Of a DNA stretch of 64,000 bases, positions 19,368-27,801 are shown piece after piece. The stretch lies in NCBI GenBank assembly GCA_963820095.1, contig CAWFZA010000015.1, forward strand, positions 68,527 to 132,526, in the 5' to 3' direction. The position numbers and the translations under genes were made by a program. The DNA is from Roseiarcus sp963820095. Its GTDB lineage: Bacteria > Pseudomonadota > Alphaproteobacteria > Rhizobiales > Beijerinckiaceae. Below the pieces are notes generated by a model. That model was not told the origin of the DNA, made no database searches, and worked only from the letters and a program-made list of their open reading frames with translations. Each line of letters starts with the position of its first letter. Positions within the stretch are counted from its first letter, which is position 1.

Positions 19368-19400
19368 AGTTCGGGCCGGACGAGACGCCCGGCCCGAACT
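19368..19400 (-). terminator. Strong hairpin between acpP and fabF
   Basis: A perfect 12-base inverted repeat (AGTTCGGGCCGG with CCGGCCCGAACT) around a nine-base loop, 57 bases after the acpP stop and 63 bases before the fabF start. No T-run follows on the minus strand. It probably causes partial termination or protects the acpP message, giving much more ACP than FabF (inference). Confidence 0.6.
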
Positions 19401-19456
19401 CAAAAGAGAAAACGCCTCAAAGAAAGCTGGCCAGACCGGCGCAGCGCGTTGCCCAT

Positions 19457-19699
19457 TTATTTTTTTGTCGACGCCTTTTCGAGATACTTAATCGCGTCGC
19501 CGACGGTTACAATGGTTTCGGCTTGGTCGTCGGGAATCTCGACCCCGAACTCTTCCTCAAACGCCATCACCAACTCAACCGTGTCGAGCGAGTCGGCGCC
19601 AAGATCGTCAATGAAATTGGCGCTGTCGACAACTTTGTCGGCCTCCACGCCGAGATGCTCTACGACGATCTTTTTTACGCGCTCTGCGACATCGCTCAT
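19457..19699 (-). CDS. acpP: Acyl carrier protein
   Basis: The 80-residue carrier of growing acyl chains. The phosphopantetheine attachment serine lies in the canonical DLGADSLDTVELVMAFEE motif, at residue 37. The acidic second and third helices are present, and the C-terminus is TVGDAIKYLEKA. AGGGAAAGATG-type sequence precedes the start. It lies between fabG and fabF in the standard order. In this window the LuxI-type synthase could draw acyl chains from this ACP. Confidence 0.96.
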   Translation of the reverse strand: MSDVAERVKKIVVEHLGVEADKVVDSANFIDDLGADSLDTVELVMAFEEEFGVEIPDDQAETIVTVGDAIKYLEKASTKK

Positions 19700-19966
19700 G
19701 TCATCTTTCCCTTATGCATCGGGCTTTGACACCCGACTTCCTGATCAATTCCCCGTTCGACCCCGCCTCAGCAAGGCATCGTCATTCGGGCGTCTACTTC
19801 CCGCCCCAATGCGGTGACAGGTTCGCTGGGGTTCACCGGCGCCGACGCCCGGATGATGCGCCCCTCCCGCGCCCTGAGACAAACGCGGTCGATAGCATAT
19901 CTTTTTGGCCAACGCGAGAGGGCGCAAAACGCGTCGCGCCGCAGTCTTGCGGGCGAATCCGAGCCA

Positions 19967-20704
19967 TCAGATCATCGCCATTCCGCCGTTCACATGCAGC
20001 GTCTGGCCGGTCACGTAAGCCAATTCGGAACTGGCTAAATACACGGCCGCCGCGCCAATCTCCTTGTCGGAGCCGAAGCGACCGATCGGTATCGTGGCCA
20101 TGATCGCATCGCGTTGTTTCTCATCCAGCGCGCGTGTCATTGGACTGTCGATGAAACCGGGCGCAATGCAATTGACGGTAATGCCCCGCGTCGCGACCTC
20201 GGCCGCGAGCGCCTTCGACATGCCGATCATGCCGGCCTTCGCCGCTGCATAGTTCCCTTGGCCCGCATTGCCTTGGACGCCCACAACCGAGGTTATGTTT
20301 ATGATACGCCCAGAACGGCGTTTCAGCATGCCTCTCAGCGCCCCGCGGGACAGGCGGAAGGCCGCGGTCAGATTGATCGCGAGCACCGTGTCCCAGTCCG
20401 CGTCCTTCATGCGGATGAACAGACTGTCGCGAGTGACGCCGGCGTTGTTGACGAGGATGTCGATTGGTCCGAACGCCCTTTCGACGGCCGGGATCAGCGC
20501 TTCAACCGCCGCGGCCTCGGAGAGGTCGCAAGGCGCCGCATGCGCGCGGGTCTCGAGCGTCGCCGCCAGCGCTTCCAGGGCGTCGCGCCGGGTGCCGCTG
20601 AGCGCGACCGAGGCGCCCTGCGCGTGCAGGGCGCGTGCGATCGCCTGCCCAAGTCCCCCCGAGGCGCCGGTGACGAGCGCAGTTCTTCCTGTCAGATCGA
20701 ACAC
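19967..20704 (-). CDS. fabG: 3-oxoacyl-ACP reductase
   Basis: NADPH-dependent short-chain dehydrogenase that performs the first reduction in fatty-acid elongation. The nucleotide-binding motif is TGASGGLGQAIA, the structural NNAG is present, and the catalytic set is the serine in ITSVVG with the Y-x3-K of YAAAKAGMIG. The C-terminus VTGQTLHVNGGMAMI is typical of FabG. The start is a GTG at 20704, preceded by GGAAGGGA. It lies 25 bases downstream of fabD on the same strand. A 267-base gap to acpP holds nothing I can identify and may contain a separate acpP promoter. Confidence 0.95.
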   Translation of the reverse strand: MFDLTGRTALVTGASGGLGQAIARALHAQGASVALSGTRRDALEALAATLETRAHAAPCDLSEAAAVEALIPAVERAFGPIDILVNNAGVTRDSLFIRMKDADWDTVLAINLTAAFRLSRGALRGMLKRRSGRIINITSVVGVQGNAGQGNYAAAKAGMIGMSKALAAEVATRGITVNCIAPGFIDSPMTRALDEKQRDAIMATIPIGRFGSDKEIGAAAVYLASSELAYVTGQTLHVNGGMAMI

Positions 20705-20729
20705 CAGCGTCGTCCCTTCCGTCGAATTG

Positions 20730-21692
20730 TCAGGGCTGCGCCGAGGCGCAGAAGGCCGCGATGTCCGAGGGCGCGCCGACGTTGACCGTCGTCGCGCCTT
20801 CCACGATTCGCTTGATCAGGCCGGACAAAACCTTGCCCGCGCCGAGTTCGACAAACCGGGTGACGCCCTCGGCGCTCATGTACGTCACGCTCTCGCGCCA
20901 GCGCACGGTTGCGGTCACCTGGGCGACGAGGCCGGCCCGGATCGCGTCCGGGTCTGTGACCGCCCTGGCTTCGACATTGGCGACCAGGGGGGGCTGGGGA
21001 GGGCAAATCGTGACGTCCTTCAGCGCCTCTTTCATCGCCTCCGCGGCCGGCTGCATCAGCGCGCAATGAAACGGCGCAGAGACAGGCAGAAGCAACGCCC
21101 GTCTCGCCCCGGCGAGCTTGGCGAGCTCCATCGCACGCTCGACCGCGGCGGTCGTACCCGAGACGACGACCTGACCACCGCCGTTGTCATTGGCGGCCTG
21201 GCAGATCGCGCCGGTGAGATAGAGGTCGCTCGCCGCTTGTGTCGCGATCTTCACCACCTCCCCGAACTCGAGGCCGAGGATGGCGGCCATCGCCCCTTCG
21301 CCCACCGGGACGGCCTTCTGCATGGCTTCGCCGCGCAGGCGCAGCAGACGCGCCGTATCCTCAAGCGTCAGCGCGTCACCCGCGCAAAGCGCCGAATATT
21401 CTCCGAGCGAGTGCCCCGCGACATAGGCCGCCTCCGAGTATGGATTGAAGCCTGTCTCGGTCTCCAAAACCCTGAGCGCCGCAATGCTTGTAGCCATGAG
21501 CGCCGGCTGGGCGTTCGCGGTCAGCGTGAGTTGAGCCTCAGGCCCCTCGAACATCAAACGGGAAAGCTTCTGGTCCAGCGCCCCGTCCACGCGTTTGAAA
21601 ATCTCACGCGCGACGCGAAACTCGTCCGCCAGCGCCTTTCCCATGCCGACCGCCTGGGAGCCCTGACCCGGAAACACCAAGGCCGTCTTCAT
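20730..21692 (-). CDS. fabD: Malonyl-CoA:ACP transacylase
   Basis: Loads malonate from CoA onto ACP to start elongation. The N-terminus is the family's ALVFPGQGSQAVGMGKAL, and the nucleophilic serine is in VAGHSLGEYSALCA (about residue 94). The catalytic histidine lies in SAPFHCALMQPA, and FVELGAGKVLSGLIKRI closes the domain. I chose the ATG at 21692, which gives 320 residues; an ATG further upstream at 21761 would add 23 residues that do not resemble FabD. It is the first gene of the minus-strand fabD-fabG-acpP-fabF block. Confidence 0.94.
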   Translation of the reverse strand: MKTALVFPGQGSQAVGMGKALADEFRVAREIFKRVDGALDQKLSRLMFEGPEAQLTLTANAQPALMATSIAALRVLETETGFNPYSEAAYVAGHSLGEYSALCAGDALTLEDTARLLRLRGEAMQKAVPVGEGAMAAILGLEFGEVVKIATQAASDLYLTGAICQAANDNGGGQVVVSGTTAAVERAMELAKLAGARRALLLPVSAPFHCALMQPAAEAMKEALKDVTICPPQPPLVANVEARAVTDPDAIRAGLVAQVTATVRWRESVTYMSAEGVTRFVELGAGKVLSGLIKRIVEGATTVNVGAPSDIAAFCASAQP

Positions 21693-21809
21693 GACACCGG
21701 CTTCCCCGTCTGGATGCGAAAGGACGACTTGGTTCGCGTCCGGGCGCGGCGGCGGTGCCACGGCGCGGGCGCGGCTGTCAAGCGCAAGGTCATCAAAAGC
21801 AAAAAGCGA

Positions 21810-22757
21810 TTAAATCGGGCCCTGACTGTGAATTCCGTACCGGAACGGGTCCAGGGCGTCCTGCACCAGCTTGCTTTCGGCACAGATGAACGCGCGTCCG
21901 CTGATGCGGGGGAGAACGCCGCCCGTCGGCCCGGGTTCGAAGCTGGCGCGAAAGCGGCTGCCGATGATGCTTTCCTGCACCCAGACTTCGCCGGGGCGCA
22001 ATTTCCCGTCGGCGGAGAGGCAAGCGAGCTTGGCGCTGGTTCCGGTTCCGCAGGGCGACCGGTCATAGGCGCCGCCAGGGCAGAGGACGAAATTGCGGCT
22101 GTTTACGTCCTTCGATCGCGCCGGGGCGAAGAACTCGATGTGGTCGATTGGGGCGCCGTCCTTGCCGCGTACGCCTTGCGCGTCAAGCGCGTCGCGGACA
22201 GCGGTCGCGGCCTGCGTCAACAGACTCACGTTGGCAAGCACGAGTTCGCACGGCGGCGGGGTCGAAGCCAGGAAGAACCAGTTGCCGCCCCAGGCGACGT
22301 CACCCCGCACCACGCCAAGACCCGCAACCTCGGCCTCCACGGCTCGGGCGAAACGGTAGCTCTCGACATTCTCGACCGTCGCCGTGCAATCGTCGACGAG
22401 CTCCACGCCGACGACGCCGACCGGCGTCTCGAAGCGATGGCGGCCCGGCTTGAGCCGGCCCATATAAGCGAGCGTGACCGCGAGGCCGATCGTGCCGTGG
22501 CCGCACATGCCGATATATCCGACATTGTTGAAGTAGATGACACCCGCCGCGCACGATGGGTCATCCGGCGCGCACAAGAGCGCGCCAACGATCGCGTCAT
22601 GCCCGCGCGGCTCGTTGACGGCCAAGCGGCGGAAATGGTCGAACTCGCTGGCGAAGCGGCGGAGCCGCGCGGCGAGCGGGCCGCCGCCAAGGGACGGGCC
22701 GCCGTCGACGATCACCCGGGTCGGCTCACCCTCTGTATGGGAATCAATGACCCGCAC
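21810..22757 (-). CDS. 4-hydroxyproline epimerase (proline racemase family)
   Basis: Cofactor-independent epimerase that interconverts trans-4-hydroxy-L-proline and cis-4-hydroxy-D-proline. Both catalytic cysteines of active family members are present, in IGMCGHGTIG and in DRSPCGTGTSAK; trans-3-hydroxyproline dehydratases have a threonine at the first position. The N-terminus VRVIDSHTEGEPTRVI is the standard opening. I chose the GTG at 22757 because it starts exactly there, five bases after the stop of the upstream gene, with AAGGATT in front. The upstream ATG at 22793 lies inside that gene. Its partner is the DHDPS-like gene directly upstream. The pathway's D-hydroxyproline dehydrogenase is not in this window. 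Confidence 0.88.
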   Translation of the reverse strand: MRVIDSHTEGEPTRVIVDGGPSLGGGPLAARLRRFASEFDHFRRLAVNEPRGHDAIVGALLCAPDDPSCAAGVIYFNNVGYIGMCGHGTIGLAVTLAYMGRLKPGRHRFETPVGVVGVELVDDCTATVENVESYRFARAVEAEVAGLGVVRGDVAWGGNWFFLASTPPPCELVLANVSLLTQAATAVRDALDAQGVRGKDGAPIDHIEFFAPARSKDVNSRNFVLCPGGAYDRSPCGTGTSAKLACLSADGKLRPGEVWVQESIIGSRFRASFEPGPTGGVLPRISGRAFICAESKLVQDALDPFRYGIHSQGPI

Positions 22758-22762
22758 GGCGC

Positions 22763-23704
22763 TTAATCCTTGGCGCCCGGCCAGGAAGCCCACCAGGCTC
22801 GGAATGTCGTGAACCGGCGCTTCGCCATGCTCTCCTGCGAAGGGCTTAGCGCGTCGAAGGCGTTGAGGTGCAACGCATACTCGTCGTGCCCGACAAGCGT
22901 CATCAGCCGCTTGAAGTAGAGCACGAGGTCGACGCCTTCGTCGAAGACGGAGAGCGGCTCAAGCGCGCTCTCAAGCTCGAGCGCAAGGCGGCGCGCCTGA
23001 GCGTCGCCCTTGGCGGCGCGCCTGGAAAGCTCGACGAGGCGCAGCACTTCGCGCGGCAGCACATTGCCGATGCCGGTGATGGCGCCGCACGCGCCGCAAT
23101 TGACGAAGCCATGGAACACCTGGGTGTCGACCCCGACCATGAGCGCGATGTCGTCCGAACGTCCCGCGATGTGCTCGGCGGCATAGCTCAACGACTCCGC
23201 GCCGCCGAACTCCTTGAACCCGACCAGATGGGGAAACTCACGACGTAGCTCGAAGAACAGCTCGGCCCTGGTCTGAAAGCCGTAATAGGGGCTGTTGTAG
23301 ATGACGGAGGGCAAGTCGACCGCCGCCTCGAGGACGCGGGCGAAATGGCCGCGCTGGGCCGCCGTGGACGAGCCGCGCGACAGCACGCGCGGGATGATCA
23401 TGAGCCCGTGCGCGCCCTTTTCCTTGGCGTGACGCGCGAGCGCGGCGGCCTCAACGGTATTCTGAGCGCCTGTGCCGACGATGACCGGCAGGCCGGCCTT
23501 CGCCAAACGCTCGACCCCCTCCATTCGCTGTTCGATGGTGAGCAGCGGCCAGTCGCCCATCGAGCCGCAGTAGACGAGCCCCGACATCCCGGCGCCGACG
23601 AGATGTTTGCCCATCCGCACGAGGGCGTCGAAGTCGGGCCGCCGGTCGGGGCCGCACGGCGTCATGAGGGCCGGAATGGTTCCGGAAAAGACGGGCGACG
23701 GCAT
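22763..23704 (-). CDS. Dihydrodipicolinate synthase family protein, probable hydroxyproline-pathway deaminase
   Basis: Class I TIM-barrel lyase of the DHDPS/N-acetylneuraminate lyase family. The catalytic tyrosine is in IYNSPYYGFQTRAEL and the Schiff-base lysine in VGFKEFGGAESL. The region GLVYCGSMGDWPLLT occupies the usual substrate-binding loop position (GTTGE in true DapA), so this is not lysine biosynthesis. Paired with a 4-hydroxyproline epimerase, the best guess is 1-pyrroline-4-hydroxy-2-carboxylate deaminase, which yields 2-oxoglutarate semialdehyde. The ATG at 23704 has GGAG at six-base spacing; the ATG at 23725 does not. The downstream epimerase starts five bases after its stop. Confidence 0.8.
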   Translation of the reverse strand: MPSPVFSGTIPALMTPCGPDRRPDFDALVRMGKHLVGAGMSGLVYCGSMGDWPLLTIEQRMEGVERLAKAGLPVIVGTGAQNTVEAAALARHAKEKGAHGLMIIPRVLSRGSSTAAQRGHFARVLEAAVDLPSVIYNSPYYGFQTRAELFFELRREFPHLVGFKEFGGAESLSYAAEHIAGRSDDIALMVGVDTQVFHGFVNCGACGAITGIGNVLPREVLRLVELSRRAAKGDAQARRLALELESALEPLSVFDEGVDLVLYFKRLMTLVGHDEYALHLNAFDALSPSQESMAKRRFTTFRAWWASWPGAKD

Positions 23705-24029
23705 CTTGGGCTCCAAAGTGGGCATTCGCTCGCTCGGACATTCGCACGTCTCGGCTCCTGGTTCTTGATGAAAACGCAGGTCGGGGATTAAGAATCCGCA
23801 AAATTGCGTCCGCGGCCGAGGATGATCGGGCCGCGGCGCTCGCCGCAGTCCTCGCGCGGCGGTTCCCGAAAATATCTCTTCGACCGGGTCGTCTTGACAG
23901 CGTCGTCGCGTCTAAAATGCATGACGCGCACGGTCATCTAGCTGACGCGCAACGCCTCTATATTCACCCCACTGACGAATCTCTGCTCGCCCGCTAGTCG
24001 CGCGGATTCGTTGTTCAAGTGGGAAAACG
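23705..24029. other. Divergent intergenic region
   Basis: About 325 bases between the minus-strand hydroxyproline pair and the plus-strand PEP-CTERM-like gene. Both promoters must be here. A TTGACA box occurs near 23893, but no -10 element lies at the right distance. No repeats or RNA genes were seen. Confidence 0.4.
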
Positions 24030-24593
24030 ATGATGAAATTTGTCAAATCAATCGCCGCTGCTTTGATGATCGCCGGTTTGCCGCTTGGCGCGCTTGAGCC
24101 CGCCAGCGCCAAAGTGTTCGACTGGTCGCTGACTGGCCCTGCTCCTGACCTTGGCGGGGTTCCCTTTCCCGGCAGCGGGACGATCGATGCGTCGCCGACT
24201 GCAAGCACCGGCGTTTGGATGATCGACACCATGACTGGAACCGTGAACGGCAGCGAGATCACCGGCACAAGCGCGTTCCAGGGCGCCGACAATCTGCTGT
24301 TCACCAACGGCTTTGCGTTTGTCAGCACGGTTGGAATTTCCTTCGAGACCGCCGCTGGCCAAAGCGTCAACATATTCAGCTTTTTCGGCCAGGGAACGCC
24401 GCCGACCGGAAACGCCTATGGCGAATTGAGCTCCAGCCCCGGTGGGTTTGGCGTGGGAACGTTCACGTTGACCGCGGTCCCGGAAGCATCGACCTGGACG
24501 ATGATGGTCGTCGGGTTCACGGGACTCGCCTTCGCTGGATCACTTGCGTCGCAGAAGCGCGGCGCAGCCAACGGCGCCCCGGACGAAGCTTAG
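24030..24593 (+). CDS. Exported PEP-CTERM-like protein
   Basis: A 187-residue secreted protein. A Sec signal peptide occupies residues 1-27 (basic MMKFVKS, hydrophobic core, cleavage near ASA). The C-terminus has the PEP-CTERM layout: a PEASTW motif at about residue 151, a hydrophobic helix MMVVGFTGLAFAGSLAS, and a basic tail QKRG. This is the alphaproteobacterial PEASTW variant of the exosortase sorting signal. The mature part is glycine-, threonine- and serine-rich and probably beta-structured. No exosortase gene lies in the window, so processing is inferred. A strong terminator follows at 24717. Confidence 0.78.
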   Translation: MMKFVKSIAAALMIAGLPLGALEPASAKVFDWSLTGPAPDLGGVPFPGSGTIDASPTASTGVWMIDTMTGTVNGSEITGTSAFQGADNLLFTNGFAFVSTVGISFETAAGQSVNIFSFFGQGTPPTGNAYGELSSSPGGFGVGTFTLTAVPEASTWTMMVVGFTGLAFAGSLASQKRGAANGAPDEA

Positions 24594-24716
24594 CTTCGCC
24601 AATGTCGAGGGCCCCGCCCAGGGAGGGAGGAGCGCTGGGCGGGGCAATGGCGCGAAGCTGGAGGACTCCACGCCTCGCCGAATGTTGCAGCGCACGATGA
24701 CGAAATCATGACGCGG

Positions 24717-24741
24717 AAAGGGCGGCCGAAGGCCGCCCTTT
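24717..24741. terminator. Bidirectional intrinsic terminator
   Basis: A perfect 11-base stem (AAAGGGCGGCC with GGCCGCCCTTT) around GAA. It sits between the plus-strand PEP-CTERM-like gene and the minus-strand CsbD gene, which converge on it. The A and T ends serve both directions. Confidence 0.85.
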
Positions 24742-24762
24742 CTCTGTCAAAATATTGCCCGC

Positions 24763-24945
24763 CTACCTGTCGTTGGCGTGCCGGACTGCATCCTTCGCGT
24801 CACCGACCGCCTGGCGGGCGGCGCCTTTCGCCTTGTCCATCTTCCCTTCGGCCTGCAATTCCTTGTCGTCCATCACCTTGCCCGCGGCATCCTTGACGGC
24901 TCCCTTGGCCTTGTCCGCGGCGCCCTTGATGTGTTCTTTGTCCAT
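24763..24945 (-). CDS. CsbD-like stress protein
   Basis: A 60-residue, highly charged helical protein of the CsbD family. It opens with MDKEHIKGAADKAKGAVKDA and repeats the K-G-A/D-K-A pattern typical of the family (GKVMDDKELQAEGKMDKAKG). The start at 24945 has a perfect AGGAGG five bases upstream; a longer reading from 24969 would include that ribosome binding site in the coding sequence and is rejected. CsbD proteins are induced by general stress, but their molecular role is not known. It converges with the PEP-CTERM-like gene on a shared terminator. Confidence 0.88.
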   Translation of the reverse strand: MDKEHIKGAADKAKGAVKDAAGKVMDDKELQAEGKMDKAKGAARQAVGDAKDAVRHANDR

Positions 24946-25138
24946 GATTGCCTCCTGTGGATCACCCAAGCCAACGTTGGGCGGTCCTTATTGTTCCAGT
25001 GCGATATTGCTTAGAGGCTCCGGCCGTCGCAGTGTGGCGGCATGAGAATTGTCCGGCTGGATCGGCGCCGAAAGGATGATACGGGCGCCGGTCGGCCAGC
25101 GGCGATTCGCTGGAGCCAAGCGGCTGCGCGAGGGACGG

Positions 25139-25555
25139 ATGACAGCGGCGCCGGGAAAATCCTGCGGGTCCTGCACCATGTGCTGCTCCGCGCTGGAGAT
25201 CGACCATTTCAAGAAGCCCCCGGGACCCAAGTGCGTCAATTGCCGCTCCGGCGGCGGCTGCGCGATCTATGCCGAGCGCCCAGAGGTCTGCCGTGACTTC
25301 GAGTGCGAGTGGCTGACGCGGCGTGACCTGTCCCGCCAATTGCGCCCCGATCTTGTGGGGACGATCCTGATGGAAGACGCCGACGGTGACGAATACCGCG
25401 CGGTTTGCGGGCCGGAGAGGCCGATGGCCTGGCGCCATCCGCTCGTGTTTGCGCATCTCGTCGCCAAAGCCAAGGCCGGGCGGATCGTCGTGGCGAAGGC
25501 GGGGCTCATCTCGTGGCGGATTTTCGCTTCGGGGGAATGGGGGCCGACGGTCTGA
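25139..25555 (+). CDS. YkgJ-type cysteine cluster protein
   Basis: A 138-residue protein of the YkgJ/zinc- or iron-chelating family (PF03692). The cysteine cluster is visible near the N-terminus (SCGSCTMCC), followed by CVNCRSGGGCAIYAERPEVCRDFECEW, written here as two conserved groups around residues 28-60. The family probably binds a metal or Fe-S cluster; no enzymatic activity is established for this subgroup. I chose the ATG at 25139 (GAGGGACGG upstream) because the cysteine domain begins there; a start at 25049 would add 30 residues of no similarity. It lies about 200 bases upstream of glnB on the same strand. Confidence 0.75.
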   Translation: MTAAPGKSCGSCTMCCSALEIDHFKKPPGPKCVNCRSGGGCAIYAERPEVCRDFECEWLTRRDLSRQLRPDLVGTILMEDADGDEYRAVCGPERPMAWRHPLVFAHLVAKAKAGRIVVAKAGLISWRIFASGEWGPTV

Positions 25556-25759
25556 GCCGACCGCCTGATTAAGCGGCAAGATGCACATCGAACAGGCGCC
25601 GCAGCGCTCGTCTCGCCTCTCCTGACAGTTTGGCGGGCGCCGGTGGCGCGATCCGTTATCCGATGCTATGGACCGCCCGGCCGCGCCCGTCCTGCCGCGC
25701 GGCCAACAGCGGCGCTGGATCGGCGCGGCCGACCCCGCGGGGACGAGGAGCTGGCCGAA

Positions 25760-26098
25760 ATGAAGAAGATCGAGGCGATCATCAAGCCGTTCAAACTCGA
25801 CGAGGTCAAGGAGGCCCTGCAGGAAGCAGGAATCCAAGGCATCACCGTCCTCGAAGCAAAGGGTTTCGGGCGCCAAAAGGGCCATACCGAGCTTTACCGG
25901 GGGGCCGAATACGTCGTCGACTTTCTGCCGAAAGTGAAGATCGAGGTCGTGGTGTCGGACGAAAACCTCCAGCCGGCGATCGAGGCGATCCGCGGCGCGG
26001 CGCAGACGGGCCGGATCGGCGATGGCAAGATATTTGTATCGCACATCGACGAGGCCATCCGCATCCGCACCGGAGAGACCGGCGCGGATGCGGTCTGA
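25760..26098 (+). CDS. glnB: Nitrogen regulatory protein P-II
   Basis: Trimeric signalling protein that reads 2-oxoglutarate and ATP/ADP and controls glutamine synthetase adenylylation and NtrB. The protein starts MKKIEAIIKPFKLDEVKEAL. The T-loop GHTELYRGAEYVVDFLPK places the uridylylated tyrosine at residue 51, and TGRIGDGKIF and IRIRTGETGADAV complete the two PII signatures. At 112 residues it is full length. The ATG at 25760 is supported by GAGGAG, 10 bases upstream. It is co-oriented with glnA, 75 bases upstream of it, as in most alphaproteobacteria. I looked for a sigma-54 (-24/-12) promoter upstream and could not find a convincing one. Confidence 0.96.
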   Translation: MKKIEAIIKPFKLDEVKEALQEAGIQGITVLEAKGFGRQKGHTELYRGAEYVVDFLPKVKIEVVVSDENLQPAIEAIRGAAQTGRIGDGKIFVSHIDEAIRIRTGETGADAV

Positions 26099-26173
26099 AG
26101 CCGTTTCGGGCTGAGGAGGGCGCCCAGCCACCTGGGGGCGGGCGAAGCAGAGCTTAATCTCGAGAAAGGGCAA

Positions 26174-27586
26174 ATGATGAAGACCGCCAAGGATGTCCTG
26201 AAGGCGATCAAGGACAATGACGTCAAATATGTCGATCTCCGCTTCACCGATCCACGGGGCAAGTGGCAGCATGTCACGTTTGATCAGAGCCTGATCGACG
26301 ACGACGCCTTCGCGGACGGGCTCATGTTCGACGGCTCGTCGATCGCCGGATGGAAGGCGATCAACGAATCCGACATGACGCTGATGCCCGACCCGACCTC
26401 GGCCTGCATGGATCCCTTCTTCGCCGCCTCCACGATGGTCATCACCTGCGACATTCTCGATCCGGCGAGCGGCCAGCCCTACAACCGCGACCCTCGCGGC
26501 ATCTCGAAGAAAGCCGAGGCCTATCTCAAGTCGACCGGCATAGGCGACGCGGTGTTCTTCGGACCGGAGGCCGAGTTCTTCGTATTCGACGACGTGCGCT
26601 TCTCCGCCGAGCCTTACAATACCGGCTTCCAGCTCGACTCGATTGAACTGCCGACCAACTCCGACACGGCCTACGAGGGCGGAAACCTCGCCCACCGCGT
26701 TCGCACCAAGGGCGGCTATTTTCCGGTTCCGCCGCAGGATTCGGCCCAGGACATGCGCGGCGAGATGCTGGGGGCGATGGCGCAGATGGGCGCGATCGTC
26801 GAGAAGCACCACCACGAGGTCGCCTCGGCCCAGCATGAGCTTGGCCTCAAGTTCGGCCCGATGACGACGATGGCCGACCACCTCCAGGTGTACAAATACT
26901 GCATCCACATGGTCGCCCAGAGCTACGGCAAGACCGCGACGTTCATGCCGAAGCCGATCTACGGCGACAATGGCTCGGGCATGCACGTCCACCAGTCGAT
27001 CTGGAAGGGGGGCAAGCCGGTGATGGCCGGCAACAAATACGCCGACCTCAGCCAGGAGTGCCTCTATTACATCGGCGGAATCATCAAGCACGCCAAGGCT
27101 CTCAACGGCTTCACCAATCCGTCGACCAACAGCTACAAGCGCCTCGTGCCCGGCTTCGAGGCGCCCGTGCTGCTCGCCTATTCGGCGCGCAACCGCTCGG
27201 CCTCCTGCCGCATCCCGTGGACGGCGAACCCGAAGGCCAAGCGCGTCGAGGTGCGCTTCCCCGATCCGACCGCCAATCCCTATCTCGCCTTCTCGGCGAT
27301 GCTGATGGCGGGCCTCGACGGCATCCATAACAAGATCGACCCCGGCCCGGCGATGGACAAGGACCTCTATGACCTGCCGCCGAAGGAACTGAAGAAGATC
27401 CCGACGGTCTGCGGCTCGCTCCGCGAAGCGCTCTCGAGCCTCGACAGGGATCGCACCTTCCTCAAGGCCGGCGACGTGTTCAACGACGATTTCATCGACA
27501 GCTACATCGAGCTCAAGATGGCCGACGTCCAGCGGTTCGAAATGACGCCGCACCCGGTCGAGTTCGAAATGTACTATTCGTACTGA
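26174..27586 (+). CDS. glnA: Glutamine synthetase type I
   Basis: Dodecameric enzyme that makes glutamine from glutamate, ammonia and ATP. The beta-grasp domain includes FDGSSIAGWKAINESDM. The catalytic domain has FGPEAEFFVFDDV, NGSGMHVHQS and the nucleotide loop KRLVPGFEAPVLLAYSARNRS in their proper order. The adenylylation tyrosine is present in MDKDLYDLPPKEL, so the enzyme is of the GSI-beta class controlled by GlnE. At 470 residues it is full length. Two adjacent ATG codons start it. It follows glnB and ends at a strong hairpin terminator. Confidence 0.97.
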   Translation: MMKTAKDVLKAIKDNDVKYVDLRFTDPRGKWQHVTFDQSLIDDDAFADGLMFDGSSIAGWKAINESDMTLMPDPTSACMDPFFAASTMVITCDILDPASGQPYNRDPRGISKKAEAYLKSTGIGDAVFFGPEAEFFVFDDVRFSAEPYNTGFQLDSIELPTNSDTAYEGGNLAHRVRTKGGYFPVPPQDSAQDMRGEMLGAMAQMGAIVEKHHHEVASAQHELGLKFGPMTTMADHLQVYKYCIHMVAQSYGKTATFMPKPIYGDNGSGMHVHQSIWKGGKPVMAGNKYADLSQECLYYIGGIIKHAKALNGFTNPSTNSYKRLVPGFEAPVLLAYSARNRSASCRIPWTANPKAKRVEVRFPDPTANPYLAFSAMLMAGLDGIHNKIDPGPAMDKDLYDLPPKELKKIPTVCGSLREALSSLDRDRTFLKAGDVFNDDFIDSYIELKMADVQRFEMTPHPVEFEMYYSY

Positions 27587-27610
27587 ACTCTTCTGCTGTT
27601 CAACGACACG

Positions 27611-27636
27611 CAAGGGCGGCCAGCAGGCCGCCCTTG
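27611..27636 (+). terminator. Intrinsic terminator after glnA
   Basis: An 11-base perfect stem (CAAGGGCGGCC with GGCCGCCCTTG) around AGCA, 25 bases after the glnA stop. The T-run is weak. Its core is nearly identical to that of the terminator at 24717-24741. Confidence 0.75.
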
Positions 27637-27678
27637 GCGTTTCAACGGCTGACTTCCGCGAAAATAGACGCGCGTAAG

Positions 27679-27710
27679 CGCTAGTTAAACGCCTATAAAC
27701 GTTAGTAAAA
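27679..27710. repeat. Pair of 11-base direct repeats, two helical turns apart
   Basis: CGCTAGTTAAA at 27679-27689 and CGTTAGTAAAA at 27700-27710, with two mismatches and start points 21 bases apart. They lie in an AT-rich patch between glnA and the cold-shock gene. The spacing suits a protein binding the same face of the DNA, possibly a regulator of the cold-shock gene. Confidence 0.4.
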
Positions 27711-27801
27711 TATTTAGGGACTTCACGCGTTTCACCCGACTTCCGCTCGCCTTCAGCATCCCGATCGAATGCGATTGCGACATGATAGGTGACTGGCAAT
27801 G

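Noticed and set aside
23890..23935. TTGACA box as promoter of the PEP-CTERM-like gene
   Set aside because: The nearest TAAAAT is only 13 bases away, too close for a sigma-70 promoter.
25556..25759. Possible sigma-54 (-24/-12) promoter before glnB
   Set aside because: A GG-rich patch near 25632-25655 resembles the -24 half, but no GC dinucleotide lies at the required spacing.
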